A DNA stretch of 64,000 nucleotides from Semisulcospira habei (GCA_036245525.1 BTPG01000004.1:209322325-209386324), one strand, 5' to 3'. Counted from the first letter of the stretch, positions 35,837 through 45,765 are shown. The notes: generated by a model from the sequence alone, not told the origin. Made by a program: numbers and translations.

Positions 35837-36207
35837 CCCCCACCCGGGTCTGCCCTGGTGGACTTGGGTGGGGTTAACTACTTTTTAGTTCCACAGGGTG
35901 GGTTTTCTCCTCTATTCTGGGGCATGTTTCTGTCTACCCTTGATCCATTCACCTGTATTTGAGTTTTTAAAACTCTCCCTACTGTCTGCGCTGCCGGTAG
36001 CTCTTGATATTGGATGTGTGTTGCTAAATGGTCTTAGCTTTATTTAGGCCCCATGTCTTAGGTTTATTTAACGTATTGGACCGGCTGGCGACATACATTC
36101 AATATTTTGTTTAGTTTTTTTTTTTTCCACAAGCAGTGCAGGCACGTCCTGAGAAAGCCTTGTTGCTGTCGGGACGTTAAGCAATGTACAATCAATCAAG
36201 CAATCAA
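35837..36207 (+). mobile_element. RetA retroposon, full length, 13-bp TSD
   Basis: 371 bp flanked by TCTTTGTAAGTGA at 35824-35836 and 36208-36220. The 5' end is CCCCCACCCGGGTCTGCCCT; the 3' end is CGGGACGTTAAGCAATGTAC followed by (AATC)-type repeats. No tRNA promoter boxes are visible and no ORF. The same element is at 43434-43787 and, truncated, at 52861-52982. Confidence 0.88.
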
Positions 36208-36237
36208 TCTTTGTAAGTGAAGGTAAGCGCCATCGAA

Positions 36238-36309
36238 CTTCAAGAGGCATAGATCTTCATGAGTCCCCCGCAACGCGGGGGGCTCATGAAGATCTATGCC
36301 TCTTTCTGA
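36238..36309. repeat. H1 hairpin with mirrored TCTTCAT variant
   Basis: CAAGAGGCATAGATCTTCAT pairs with ATGAAGATCTATGCCTCTTT around GTCCCCCGCAACGCGGGGGG. CTTC/GAAG replaces CCTC/GAGG in both arms. Confidence 0.8.
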
Positions 36310-36365
36310 CACCAGTTTGTACCCGTGTTCCTATAATTAAGCCTGCTCATAGAGCCGTTCGCTAA

Positions 36366-36436
36366 GAAAATGCGCATTGTTACAACGCTAGAAAATGCGC
36401 ATTGTTACAACGCTAGAAAATGCGCATTGTTACAAC
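36366..36436. repeat. Three-unit 25-bp tandem repeat
   Basis: GAAAATGCGCATTGTTACAA followed by CGCTA is repeated with a 25-bp period. Confidence 0.9.
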
Positions 36437-36518
36437 TGTGCTTTTTGTTGCCAGCAACGCCGTTCAATGCTTTGTTCTCATATGCAAATGTAAAAACCGC
36501 CGTTGGTAGAAATGTTCC

Positions 36519-36736
36519 TTAACCCCTTCCCTGCCGACAGGAAGAAAGTGACTACGATCTAACTGCAAGAGACATAGATCCTCATGAGCCCCCCGCAGCC
36601 GCGGGGGGCTCATGAGGATCTATGCCTCTCGCTGACACCACTTTGTATCCAAGTTCTATTGCCCGGTTGTGGGCTTTCTGGCGTAAAATGAGCCAGGATT
36701 TCACTGAGAAACACAGTCAGCATCCACTGGCAGTGA
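36519..36736. mobile_element. H1 MITE, right TTAA lost
   Basis: TTAACCCCTTCCCTGCCGAC at the left; hairpin GAGACATAGATCCTCATGAG with a GC stem of GCCCCCCGCAGCCGCGGGGG; right end CCACTGGCAGTGAAC without GGGGTTAA. Confidence 0.8.
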
Positions 36737-36890
36737 ACATGACAGCCCAGCGTGTGTTCTGTCCTCCCACACTGGTTGTCTTCCTCGATTCGCTACCGCA
36801 AGACAACCGGTGTTGTTCTGTGCACGAAGGAGAACAACGACGAAGGAAACAACAACATTTTATTCATTTGACATAACTAAAGTATGCGCC

Positions 36891-36943
36891 GGCCTGTGAT
36901 TTTGCACCTCACGGCTCTGAGCCGTCAGATTCACAATCAGAGA
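36891..36943. repeat. H5 hairpin
   Basis: GGCCTGTGATTTTGCACCTC and GATTCACAATCAGAGACCAC around CGGCTCTGAGCCG. Confidence 0.7.
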
Positions 36944-37166
36944 CCACTGAGCAGCGCGGACAGGAAGCAAAATTGCGTTGCAAAAAATGGGCCACACAAA
37001 GATGTTCACTCTTCTCCAAGAACGACAATTATCGCCGCGTGCAGCCCGCCCTTTTTATTTATTTATTTTTTTTTTATTGATGGTTTCATTCATTACTCGC
37101 GGAAAAATATATACATTAGCCGCAGAGACACGGTGCACGAGAGCCCAGACGGTGACATGCAAGAGC
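36944..37166. other. No gene; AT-rich
   Basis: Contains TTTATTTATTTATTTTTTTTT near 37053; nothing else. Confidence 0.4.
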
Positions 37167-37249
37167 TTAATCCTTTTGATGTCAGTAGCCCTTTTTTGTT
37201 GATAGGAGTCATCGCGACAAAAAAAGCCCTATCGACACCCAAAGAGTAG
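37167..37249. mobile_element. H3 palindromic MITE, diverged
   Basis: TTAATCCTTTTGATGTCAGT at the left and CTATCGACACCCAAAGAGTA at the right around TTGATAGGAGTCATCGCGAC. Confidence 0.7.
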
Positions 37250-37359
37250 TCATGCGCACCTAATAATGACTTTCGCAACATTGTAAGCGTCTATTAAGAC
37301 TTTACGCGTCAGGTACCTGAGATGGATTATCACACCATATGCTAGTTGAAGGGTAGTGC

Positions 37360-37470
37360 TAGATTTGGATAGGCCATGAAGGTTCAAGGGTAGTGCCAGA
37401 TTAGCTTGGCGCCTTGCAGGCGCCAAGCTAATCTGGCCCTACCCTTAAATTTTCACGTCCGACCTTCATC
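37360..37470. repeat. H2 hairpin with mirrored changes
   Basis: GGTTCAAGGGTAGTGCCAGA then TTAGCTTGGCGCC, paired with GGCGCCAAGCTAATCTGGCC then CTACCCTTAAATT. GTAGTG and AGATTAGC variants appear with their complements in the other arm. Confidence 0.78.
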
Positions 37471-37653
37471 TCATGTGAATGTGTTGAGATGATCTGAATA
37501 TTTCAGGGGTGAAAACAAGCGCTCGGGAGTGTTTTGTCTTTTATGTGCCCATATTCAGTGTACGTTGCCGTCCGCTTTTGTCTGGTTTAAATGCTTATAT
37601 TAGTTCGTTCATAAAGCGGTTATTTTGAACATATATCTTCCAAACATCGCGAG
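37471..37653. other. No gene recognised
   Basis: AT-rich sequence without a signal I can name. Confidence 0.35.
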
Positions 37654-37790
37654 TTAACCACTTCATCACTACCAAGAAAAAGTGAACATGACTCCCAACT
37701 GCAAGAGGAATAGATCCTCATGAGCCCCCGCATTTGCGGGGCTCATGAGGATCTATTCCTCTTGCTGACACCACTTTGTATCTATGTACC
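37654..37790. mobile_element. H1 MITE, GGAATAG variant, right end lost
   Basis: TTAACCACTTCATCACTACC at the left; hairpin CAAGAGGAATAGATCCTCAT / ATGAGGATCTATTCCTCTTG around GAGCCCCCGCATTTGCGGGG. It shares the mirrored A/T variant with 29416-29610. Confidence 0.78.
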
Positions 37791-37963
37791 TTATGGTCCG
37801 TAGAATAGAACTGAAAAAAATTCATAAACGGAGTTCCGTCGCATTAGATCCCTCATCATTCCGTACCCGTGAGCCATAGCAGTCGACTCATCGCAAAGTA
37901 GCTTTTTTTTTTGTTGCATTGTAAGAAAATTCGCCATTAAGCTGCATATTAGCCGCATTTGAG

Positions 37964-38073
<110 letters not shown>

Positions 38074-38347
38074 CCAACGTCATCAAGAAATGTTTTCATT
38101 CATTTATTTGATTTCATTCGCTGCGCTGGAGTTTTCTTGTGATTGCGTCCGCTGCGTTGGAGTTTTCTTCTTGGAATTTAATCAAACAGCCTCCGCTGCA
38201 ACGAGCTGCAGCATTTGCGATATCATATTCGAGGATGATTGCACTGTAGGGACATAAATAAGGATTTCGAAAACGCACATCTTTCGGCTGACTGTTGAAG
38301 AAACTTTCCCACTTTCTCCTTGAGGGACACAGATATAAATAAACTTT

Positions 38348-38455
38348 ACAAGAGGCAGAAATCGTCATGAGGCAACCGTACCCACAACAAGACGCGTGCA
38401 CGGTCCCTTTGTTTTCAAGCGTTGGCTCACGAGGATCTCAGGCGCTTGCAGGTGA
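38348..38455. repeat. H1-like remnant
   Basis: CAAGAGGCAGAAATCGTCAT on the left and GGCTCACGAGGATCTCAGGC on the right, with unrelated sequence between. Confidence 0.45.
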
Positions 38456-38589
38456 ATTGTAAGGAAAACACCGACTGTAAGAAAGGATAGGTTGTCAGAT
38501 GAGAACTGAGAGAATAATCGTAAAGCAGGTCAAGTCCAAGAATCACATACCAGTGCACAATTGCCTGCTGGGCTACAGATGAGTCATGA

Positions 38590-38642
38590 TGGCGGTAGTG
38601 TGTGCTGGTGTGATAAATCACACACCAGCACGCACCATTGTT
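38590..38642. repeat. Short hairpin
   Basis: GTGTGTGCTGGTGTGATAAA is followed by TCACACACCAGCACGCACCA, a stem of about 17 bp. Confidence 0.65.
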
Positions 38643-38702
38643 TGCCTGAACTGTTTGGAACACCGATTCACATAAAACAGAGTGAGCCACACATCCTGCG
38701 AC

Positions 38703-38999
38703 TAGAGTCCGAAACAGCTCAGGCGGTTAGACGTCGGAGCAGGAGAGCGAAGGGAATCGCCGGGTCGTGGGTTCGATCCCGTCCGGCCCGTAGCTGGACT
38801 CACAATCCGGGAAAAAAACCGGATTGTTCAATAGCATGTCCTTGAAAGGTCTGTAAATTAAAGTGGCACAGTTGGAGTGCGCCTGAGTTGATCAGTGTTC
38901 AGCGTACTCCATAGGCATAGATTTCCTGTCCCCATAACCTGCCCGTCAGGGCCGTCCATGATCACCTCGGTGCTGTGGACGTTAAACCCGAACTAACCA
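38703..38999 (+). mobile_element. SINE-1 (tRNA-derived), full length, 10-bp TSD
   Basis: ATCCTGCGAC flanks both ends (38693-38702 and 39000-39009). Head GAAACAGCTCAGGCGGTTAG and GTGGGTTCGATCCCGTC (B box), body AAAGTGGCACAGTTGGAGTG, 3' end GTGGACGTTAAACCCGAACT then AACCA. It lacks several single bases present in the 26030 copy but is clearly the same family. Confidence 0.9.
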
Positions 39000-39059
39000 A
39001 TCCTGCGACAGCAAAAGACGGGCAAGTCAATCTTTGTGTAAATCCATGTCTTCAATGCA

Positions 39060-39281
39060 TTAACCCGTTCACTGCCGATAAAAAATGAACACCACACTAC
39101 TGCAAGAGGTATAGATCCTCATGAACCCCCGCAAATTGCAGGGGCTCACGAGGATCTATGTCTCCTGCTGAAATTACTTTTGATCCATTGCCGTTCATGG
39201 GGCTGCTGGAGCTCCTTCGCGTTGAATGTACACAGATATCCAGACGTACAGTGTACATGTAGTGGCAGTAGATTGGGTTAA
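39060..39281. mobile_element. H1 MITE, complete, sharing TTAA with H2
   Basis: TTAACCCGTTCACTGCCGAT at the left and AGTGGCAGTAGATTGGGTTA then A at the right. The hairpin at 39103-39171 is GAGGTATAGATCCTCATGAA with CACGAGGATCTATGTCTC. The terminal TTAA (39278-39281) is also the first TTAA of the next element. Confidence 0.8.
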
Positions 39282-39483
39282 CTCATTCTACCCCATCACC
39301 GAAATCCTTAAATTTTGCGTTGTCCTCTGCAGACTGCATTGCAGTGCAGCACACAGATCGACCATGACAGTTCAAGGGGGATGCCAGAATAGCTTGGCGC
39401 CCACAAGCTATTCTGGCATCACCCTTGAACTGTCATGGTCGATCCTTATCTTCCTGTGGTGTGTCTGGGGTAGATTGGGTTAA
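39278..39483. mobile_element. H2 MITE, complete
   Basis: TTAACTCATTCTACCCCATC at the left; GGGGTAGATTGGGTTAA at the right. Arms GTTCAAGGGGGATGCCAGAA and GCTATTCTGGCATCACCCTT around GGCGCCCACAAGC. GAT/ATC is a mirrored variant also found at 11067-11327. Confidence 0.85.
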
Positions 39484-40850
39484 AGTCCACTTCGCTTATA
39501 GCAAGGTCGGATATAAAATTCGGATATAGCAACACCTTTTGTCGGAGCTCACGACACGCTGTATTCTTATGCATATTACTTCGCTCATACAAGGTCGAAA
39601 ATTTAAAAAAATCGGACATTTTTTTTCCAGCGGTCCAGACCACAGTTTTCCTAAGGACTGAAATTACTTGGCTTATAACAAAGTCGGATATGACAAAAGT
39701 CGCATATAACAACACTTTTTAATAGGTCACGACAGGCAGTTTCCAGAAATCTCGCTCATCGTCGAAATTTAAAAATCGACATTCCAGCGTAGCACGTTTC
39801 AAGGACTGATACCGGCTATAACAATCGGTTGCAAGGCATATAACAACCAATAGTCACGACAGCAGTTTCCAGTAATACTTCGTCATACGTCGTTAGACGG
39901 ATTCTCTAGCGTCCAAGCATATTACTTCGCTCATAACAAGGTCGAAATTTTTTTAAAGTCGAACATTTCTTCTAGCGGTCCACTATGCATATTACTTCGC
40001 TCATAACAAGGTCGAAATTTTTTAAAGTCGAACATTTTCTTCTAGCGGTCCACTATGCATATTACTTCGCTCATAACAAGGTCGAAATTTTTTTTAAAGT
40101 CGAACATTTTCTTCTAGCGGTCCACTATGCATATTACTTCGCTCATAACAAGGTCGAAATTTTTTTAAAAGTCGAACATTTTTTTTTTCTATTCAGTTTT
40201 TCTATGCAAATTACCTGGCTTATAACAAGGTCGGATATGACAACAAGTCGTATATAACAACACTTTTTGTTAATATCCGCCGACAAGCAGTTTTCCTATG
40301 TAAATTTGTTATATCCCACCTTGTTATGAGCGAAGTGATTTACATAGGAAAACTGCCTGTCGTATATAACTACGCTTTTGGGGGGGATCTCACGACAGGC
40401 AGTTTTCCTGTGAAAAATACTTCGCCTATAACAAACTTGGGAGATAACAGCAAGAAAACTAACTACTCTGGCGATTTGTTATGTCCGAAGTGTACTGGGT
40501 ACAGTCTTACTCCGCTTTTAACAAAGTCGGATATGACACAAGTCAGATATTAACAACACGTTTTTATAAAATAGGTCACGACGGCAGTTTTCCTTTATAC
40601 ATTATTACTAAGAAAAATTGAATCCCCTGGCCATTTGTTAATTTCGGACATAACAACCCGAAAAATTAAGTGCGGTCCTGGCCATTTGTTATATCCGAAG
40701 TTACTTCGCTTATAACAAACTTCGGAAATAAAAACAAGATGCCCGATGTCCTTTTGCGCATTGGGTTCGCTGTAACAAAATTGGTACATAATAACGACAC
40801 AAAATATGAGTCCCCTGGTGATTTTGTTATGTCCGAAGTTTCACTGTGTA
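39484..40850. mobile_element. Repetitive pogo/Tigger-like non-autonomous element
   Basis: The region is built from repeated ACTTCGCTTATAACAAGGTC, GTCGGATATAACAA and CAGTTTTCCTATG motifs. Between 39910 and 40190 four near-identical units of about 75 bp start GCATATTACTTCGCTCATAA. The right end (TTGTTATGTCCGAAGTTTCA then CTGT) is the inverse of CAGTGAAACTTCGGACATAA, resembling terminal repeats of pogo/Tigger-type Tc1-mariner elements; the left end CCACTTCGCTTATAGCAAGG is its diverged counterpart. No transposase frame is present, and the small ORFs come from the repeats. Confidence 0.6.
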
Positions 40851-41229
40851 GACCTAAAAAATAAAGAAAAAAAAAAAAGAGAGTAAATCTGGCCTTTTAC
40901 AAAAATGGAATTGTCTATTTGCACCGCAGCTCTGCCCAGACCTAGACTCATGGTGCTCCTAGCCTGGAGCAGATGGACGGCGCTTTTGAAAAAGAGAGAA
41001 AGCAGAAACGGTGTTCTGTAATTCGGTCCACACGGAGAACGGTCGGAGAGAAATGTTCACCCGGAATCGAATTAAAAACGTGAGATGCTTTGAAGTTGAT
41101 AGAATTTGTGTTTTTTTTTTCTGAACTTGAGAGCAGGTAGGAAGAACCGCTAGTGAAGAAGAGACTTTTTTCTTTGATAAAACAAAACAACGACACAAAA
41201 AAACTTTACAGTTTGTTTTTGGGCGCTAG
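40851..41229. other. No gene recognised
   Basis: Overlapping minus-strand frames of 79-82 codons at 40948-41198 have no recognisable domain. Confidence 0.35.
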
Positions 41230-41284
41230 TCTGTGATTTTGAACCTTACGGCTTTTAGCCGTAAGGTTCAAAATCACAGACCAC
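41230..41284. repeat. H5 hairpin, nearly perfect
   Basis: GTCTGTGATTTTGAACCTTA and TAAGGTTCAAAATCACAGAC around CGGCTTTTAGCCG. Confidence 0.85.
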
Positions 41285-41461
41285 CGCACATAATCGAGTG
41301 ATGACATTTTATTTTCTTCTACAGCTTTCTTGCTATTCGACCCTTGGTGACAAGTTTTACATTTGCGTCAGAGAGTGAACAAATCCTCCTTTTGAAGTAC
41401 AAGGTTTCGCACGAGTAACAGTCCCCCATCGTCTGAAGATGATTCTGAGGCTGACTGATGA

Positions 41462-41469
41462 ATTGATGA

Positions 41470-41502
<33 letters not shown>

Positions 41503-41805
41503 GTGAGTGAGTGATTAATTGATTGATTGATTGACTTGTGGTTGGTGGGTGTATGAATATAGGATGGATTGATGTATGGATGGGTAGATGAATTAATGAT
41601 TTGATGTATTGGTGGATGTGATAGTGCATGGATGGATGGGTGGCTGGGTGGTTGGACGGTTGGATGGATGGAGAGGTAGGAGGGTTTCTTGGTGGGTGGG
41701 GATGGGTGGATAATGGAAAGACGGGTGGATGGATGCATAGATGAGTGGATGGAGGGATGGATGGTTGGGTGGATGGATGGACGGACGGACGGATGGATTA
41801 ATTCA
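41462..41805. repeat. (GATT)n and GGAT-rich low complexity
   Basis: GATTGATTGATT runs near 41470-41533 and GGATGGATGG variants to about 41800. Ser/Ile/His/Pro-rich minus-strand ORFs here are artefacts. Confidence 0.85.
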
Positions 41806-42112
41806 TGATTCATTGCACCGTTTGAGCTATTGGCTTATTGCCAAATGAAAGTTCAGTGTCGATCCATCTTCCACAACCAAGCTGATCCCCATCCACAAAA
41901 GGCCATTTCACCCTCGCAGACTTTCATGGACTCCTGAGGATCAATTCATTTTGCAACTATCAATGGAGTTTGCCATGCGGCCGAACCAAAAAGCACAATT
42001 ATTTGCAGCCCGCTATTGAGACGTGACGAATCCTCTGAGAAAGAGAAAAGTGCAAAGCAACATCGCTCTCGCATTAATTCACATTTCGCATCGAGTACAT
42101 TTGTGTGCTGAT
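41806..42112. other. No gene recognised
   Basis: No repeat or coding signal seen. Confidence 0.35.
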
Positions 42113-42167
42113 CTGTGATATTGGACCTTAGGGCTGGAAGCCGTAAGGTCCAAAATCACAGGCCAGC
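42113..42167. repeat. H5 hairpin
   Basis: ATCTGTGATATTGGACCTTA and TAAGGTCCAAAATCACAGGC around GGGCTGGAAGCCG. GGACC/GGTCC replaces GAACC/GGTTC in both arms relative to 41230-41284. Confidence 0.8.
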
Positions 42168-42429
42168 ATGCATTTATGGAAGAGCGTTGCCGTTTGATGT
42201 GCGACAAATGCGCAATTAAAGTGCTATTTTAACGTGTTTGCACTTTCGGTTTATTCTGATCAAAGCTGCTGTGTCATGGACAGGACCTTAATTTTTTTTT
42301 GTCATTTTAATTCGTTTAGTCAACCAGTATTTATGGCAGTCAGTTTCGTCTGTCCGTCAGGCCGTCCGTCCGTGTCTGGTATTCCAGAGAATTTGGACTT
42401 GACAGACAATCAAGAGTTTTATGTTTTAT

Positions 42430-42732
42430 TTAGTTTATTTATTTATTGGGGGTAGGGGGGCATTTACAGATATATATGGTACATAAACATAAAACATATA
42501 ATACAATGAAAACACCACTTAAAGACAACAAGGTAGTGGGTACGCACATTTCAACTAGTTTATGAAGACAAGCAAGACAGTTCCAGATTTCAGTGTTAGC
42601 CGCACCGAATATACTATGAATTTTACCTGAACATTCAGTGAAGGCAGCCCTTGGTTTCCCTCCGCTATGAACAAGAGATACCGCGGAAACTAAATAATTT
42701 GGACGCTCGCAATGATGAGTTTCATCCCCTCA
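42430..42732 (-). other. Coding-like minus-strand frame with hydrophobic tail
   Basis: Starting just after a TGA, an open frame of about 100 codons without an early ATG reads GDETHHCERPNYLVSAVSLV and AAFTECSGKIHSIFGAANTE, and ends in a hydrophobic stretch (LLSLSGVFIVLYVLCLCTIY) followed by CKCPPTPNK and a stop within AATAAATAAATAAA. It could be the 3' end of an unknown retroelement, a decayed exon or chance. I do not recognise it. Confidence 0.25.
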
Positions 42733-42811
42733 GACTGAAGCAAATTCTGCAAAATCGTGCCAGATAGGTTCCCTCCCATAATAATATAATAATGTATAGT
42801 TTTAACACATT

Positions 42812-44357
42812 CTATCTATCTATATATCTGTCCCCTAGTCTTGCCGACCGTTGGGGCACCACTGATGACTTATCAACCAGCTCCCTCCATTCCACTCTGT
42901 TCTCTGCCATTCTTAGTGTGTCGCTCAGCTTCAGTCCTGTCCACTCTGAGATATTGAGAGATCTTGTTCTCTGTCTTCCTCTCCTTCGCCCTCCGGCCTT
43001 GCACAGTGCCTTACAGGATCGTCTTGGCAAGCCCTGCTGATCGCGTGACATGCCCATACCACTTCAGTTTGCGTTTTTTCACAATGGCTAATAGGTCTTC
43101 ATAGGGCCCGATGGCTTGCCTGATTCTGCTTCCCAGTTCCTCGCTCGTGATGTGATCTTCTGTACGAAATGCCAAGCAGCCTTCGAAAAGATCTTATTTC
43201 AGTGGCTTGTATCCTCCTTTTGAAGTCTGCTGTGAGGGTCCATGACTCGCAGGCATACAAGAACACTGAGATGACAAAGGAGCGCATCAGTCTGATCTTG
43301 GAGCAGAGTGTCATGCTTCTGTTCTTCCATATTATGGTCTTTAGTCTTGTCAGCGATGTTGTTGTCTGCGCGATCCTGGACAGTATTTCTGGTTTTGATC
43401 CCTCATCTGTCACGATGGCTCCTAATTATTTGACCCCCACCCGGGTCTGCCCTGGGGGACTTGGGTGGGTTAACTACAATTTAGTTCCCAGGGTCACCCT
43501 GGTCAGCCCCACGGGGCGGGTTTCCCTTCTATTCTGGGGCATGTGTTTCTGTCTACCCTTGGTCCATTCCCCTGTATTTTCCTTTTTAAACGCTCCCTAC
43601 TGTCTGCGCTACTTGTAGCTCTTGATATTGGATGTGTGTTGCTAAATGGTTTTGGTTTATTTAGCGTATTAGACCGGCTGGCGACATACATTCAATATTC
43701 TGTATAGTTTCTTTTCACAAGCAGTGCAGGCAGGTACTGAGAAAGTCTTGTTGTTGTCGGGACGTTAAGAAATGTACAACCAACCAATCCTAAGTATTTG
43801 AATTTCTTAACTGTTTCCAGTTTTTGGCCTCCAGCCATGATTTCAGTGCCAATGCCACTGGCGCTTTTGGTCATCAGTTTAGTCTTCTCTGCGCTGTTTT
43901 CCATCCCAAACACAATGGCTGTACTGTCCAGATTTACCAGCTGCAGAGCTAGCTCCTCCTCTGTTCCTGCATGACCATTAATGTCGTCCGCGAAGCGCAA
44001 GTTCTTGATTGTTCTGCCTCTAATACTGACAGTTCCTTCATGATCTTTCAGAGCGTCCGTCATGATTCTTTCCAGGAAGACGTTGAAAAGAGTAGGTGAG
44101 AGCAAGCAGCCTTGTCTGACTCCGACTGTTGTCCTAACCAATTTCCTATTTGGCCTTGTTGTAAAGGTTTTCTATTAATTTGATCAGGTTGGCATTGATG
44201 TTGTACAGCTTCATGGTGGACCAAAGGGCTGCATGCCACACCCTGTCAAACGCCTTCTTAAAATCCACAAAGACATGATAGAGGTCTTGCTGGTGCTGGA
44301 GGCACCTCTCACGTAAACTCTCAGGTTGAAGATCTGCTCAGTTGTGCTGCGCCCAGG
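42812..44357 (-). pseudogene. LINE-C reverse transcriptase pseudogene
   Basis: Non-LTR reverse transcriptase in several frames. In order on the minus strand: TTEQIFNLR, a VDFKKAFDRVWHAALW-type motif (catalytic Asp) near 44260, [20 protein letters not shown] and LRFADDINGHAGT (frame 43692-44141), KFKYLG, then after the RetA insertion LIVTDEGSKPE-type sequence, SFVISVFLYACESWTL (43099-43413), and RRRGRQRTRSLNISEWTGLK (42812-43057). At least three frame changes, plus a stop before the GVRQG motif (AK, stop, EIG). Non-functional. The FADD box is intact, but the fingers region upstream is missing through 5' truncation. Confidence 0.85.
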
Positions 44358-44360
44358 ACC
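42813..44360 (-). mobile_element. LINE-C, 5'-truncated, degraded
   Basis: Minus-strand element beginning within the RT (GRSTTEQIFNLR) and ending with a (GATA)-type tail (CTATCTATCTATATATCT on the plus strand). It has multiple frameshifts and a RetA insertion. Related to LINE-B by motif spacing and by the C-terminal GRQR..W segment. Confidence 0.8.
43434..43787 (+). mobile_element. RetA retroposon inside LINE-C, 14-bp TSD
   Basis: 354 bp flanked by TCCTAATTATTTGA (43420-43433) and TCCTAAGTATTTGA (43788-43801), one mismatch. It splits the LINE-C reading frame between KYLG and the TDEGSKPE segment. Ends GGGACGTTAAGAAATGTACA then ACCAACCAA. Confidence 0.88.
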
Positions 44361-44390
44361 GAAATCCGCAAATTTTGAAGTTGCCGTCTA

Positions 44391-44881
44391 AAGGCCCCGC
44401 CACACATACCGGTTGTGCCCCGATTTTGAAGCCGATTCCGATCCAATTGCGATCGGATGACGTCATATATCCGATCCGATCCCAATCGGCTGGGAATCGG
44501 GTGTCTAGAGCCTGGTATATTTTTCCGATCCCAATCGGCCCCGATTGTAAGCTTCAACCAATCAGAGCGCGTCTCGCAAAGCATGTCGTTTCAGTTTGAA
44601 AATGGCGGAAGATCAGTACCACCTTCGTTGCCGATGTTTCGCCCGCCTCTTCCCGAATATGATGCAAAACTGCTGATAATGCAAGCACATCATCATCACT
44701 GTCCAAACTAGCAGCCATTTCAGAACAGGTACGACCTTGATCTTCGATTCAAACCGGTCGGCTAAAACAAAGTCGGGGAATGTGTGGCAGTGCACACGTT
44801 TTTGTAGTCCGGTCCGATCACACTCCGATTCGAAACTGCTCGAGAATCGGCCTCAAAATCGGGCATGTGTGGCGGGGCCTT
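44391..44881. mobile_element. DNA element with GGCCCCGCCACAC terminal inverted repeats
   Basis: AAGGCCCCGCCACACAT at the left and ATGTGTGGCGGGGCCTT at the right, perfect 17-bp inverted termini, with inner CCGATTTTGA / TCAAAATCGG also paired. The interior is rich in CCGATCCGATCCCAATCGG-type motifs and contains CCAATCAGAGCGCG and AAAATGGCGG, promoter-like words. No transposase. It sits in the H2 sequence of 42802-45042. The TSD is unclear (TAAA or shorter). Confidence 0.75.
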
Positions 44882-45120
44882 AAAGGACGGTATTGCAATT
44901 CTAGAGACTGATCGAGGATGATAGTTCAAGGGTGGTGCCAGAATAGCTTGGCGCCTATGGGCGCCAAGCTATATGGCACCACCCATGAACTGTCATGCTC
45001 GATCCATGTCTTGCTGTGATGTGTCGCGGCTGAATGAGTTAAGGCGCTTATACTTTAAAACGCTCTAGGCGCCGTACAAATGGCATACTAACACAGGCCT
45101 TCATGTACCTTGCATCCTAC

Positions 45121-45197
<77 letters not shown>

Positions 45198-45200
45198 GCA

Positions 45201-45254
<54 letters not shown>
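45121..45254. repeat. (CA)n microsatellite with a (CACG)n block
   Basis: CA repeats with an internal CGCACGCACGCACG segment at 45193-45221. Confidence 0.95.
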
Positions 45255-45255
<1 letters not shown>

Positions 45256-45282
45256 CTTCCCAACATGCAATCCCACGCAACA

Positions 45283-45448
45283 GGGGAGCTGGGTGGTTCG
45301 GTGGCAGAGTGGTGGACTCTCGTCCGAAAGGTCGCGGGTTTGAATCCAGCTGAGGTCAAAATTTGTTCAGACCCTATTGGGTGCCCCGTCTTTAAAATCG
45401 CCTTCGTGGTGGACAGAAGACAGAAGCCCTGAACGTGTAACGTTTTAA
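45283..45448 (+). mobile_element. SINE-2 (tRNA-derived), 11-bp TSD
   Basis: CCCACGCAACA flanks both ends (45272-45282, 45449-45459). Head GGTGGCAGAGTGGTGGACTC (A box TGGCAGAGTGG) and GTCGCGGGTTTGAATCC (B box), body GGTCAAAATTTGTTCAGACC and GGTGCCCCGTCTTTAAAATC, 3' end GAACGTGTAACGTTTTAA. The best-preserved promoter of the five copies. Confidence 0.92.
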
Positions 45449-45459
45449 CCCACGCAACA

Positions 45460-45760
45460 AAACGACAAAAAAATAAAAATAACCAACACCTATAGGGTTA
45501 TGGTATTATAACAGACGATGTTGATACTGCGAATCGGTACACGAGATAATAAAGTGTATCTCGACCAAAGCCTATGTACAAACGCACCTATTTTTGAGCC
45601 GCTATCCGCCGTCGCGGTTTTCCGCCGCTAAATGTCAGTGGACAAAAGACGTGAGACGCCTGTCACTTCTACACCACAAAAATGGCAGTCACAGTGAGAG
45701 AAAATGCCTCGAGCTTAACAATTTCACTTTCGAGGAAAAATCCCCACACAAACCCACCAC
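45460..45760. other. No gene recognised
   Basis: AT-rich after the SINE; a plus-strand ORF at 45594-45845 has no domain and runs into an H1 arm. Confidence 0.35.
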
Positions 45761-45765
45761 AGAGC

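Larger units (their letters stand above)
42802..45042. mobile_element. H2 MITE expanded by nested insertions
   Basis: The left end TTAACACATTCTA (42802) and right end TGAATGAGTTAA (to 45042) bracket H2 internal segments: CCGAAATCCGCAAATTTTGA at 44360-44380 and the hairpin at 44915-44998 (GGTGGTGCCAGAATAGC with GCACCACCC). Removing LINE-C and the 44391-44881 element leaves an ordinary H2 order. Confidence 0.75.

Noticed and set aside
41319..41813. 164-codon Ser/His/Ile/Pro-rich minus-strand frame
   Set aside because: Arises from (GATT)n and (GGAT)n repeats.
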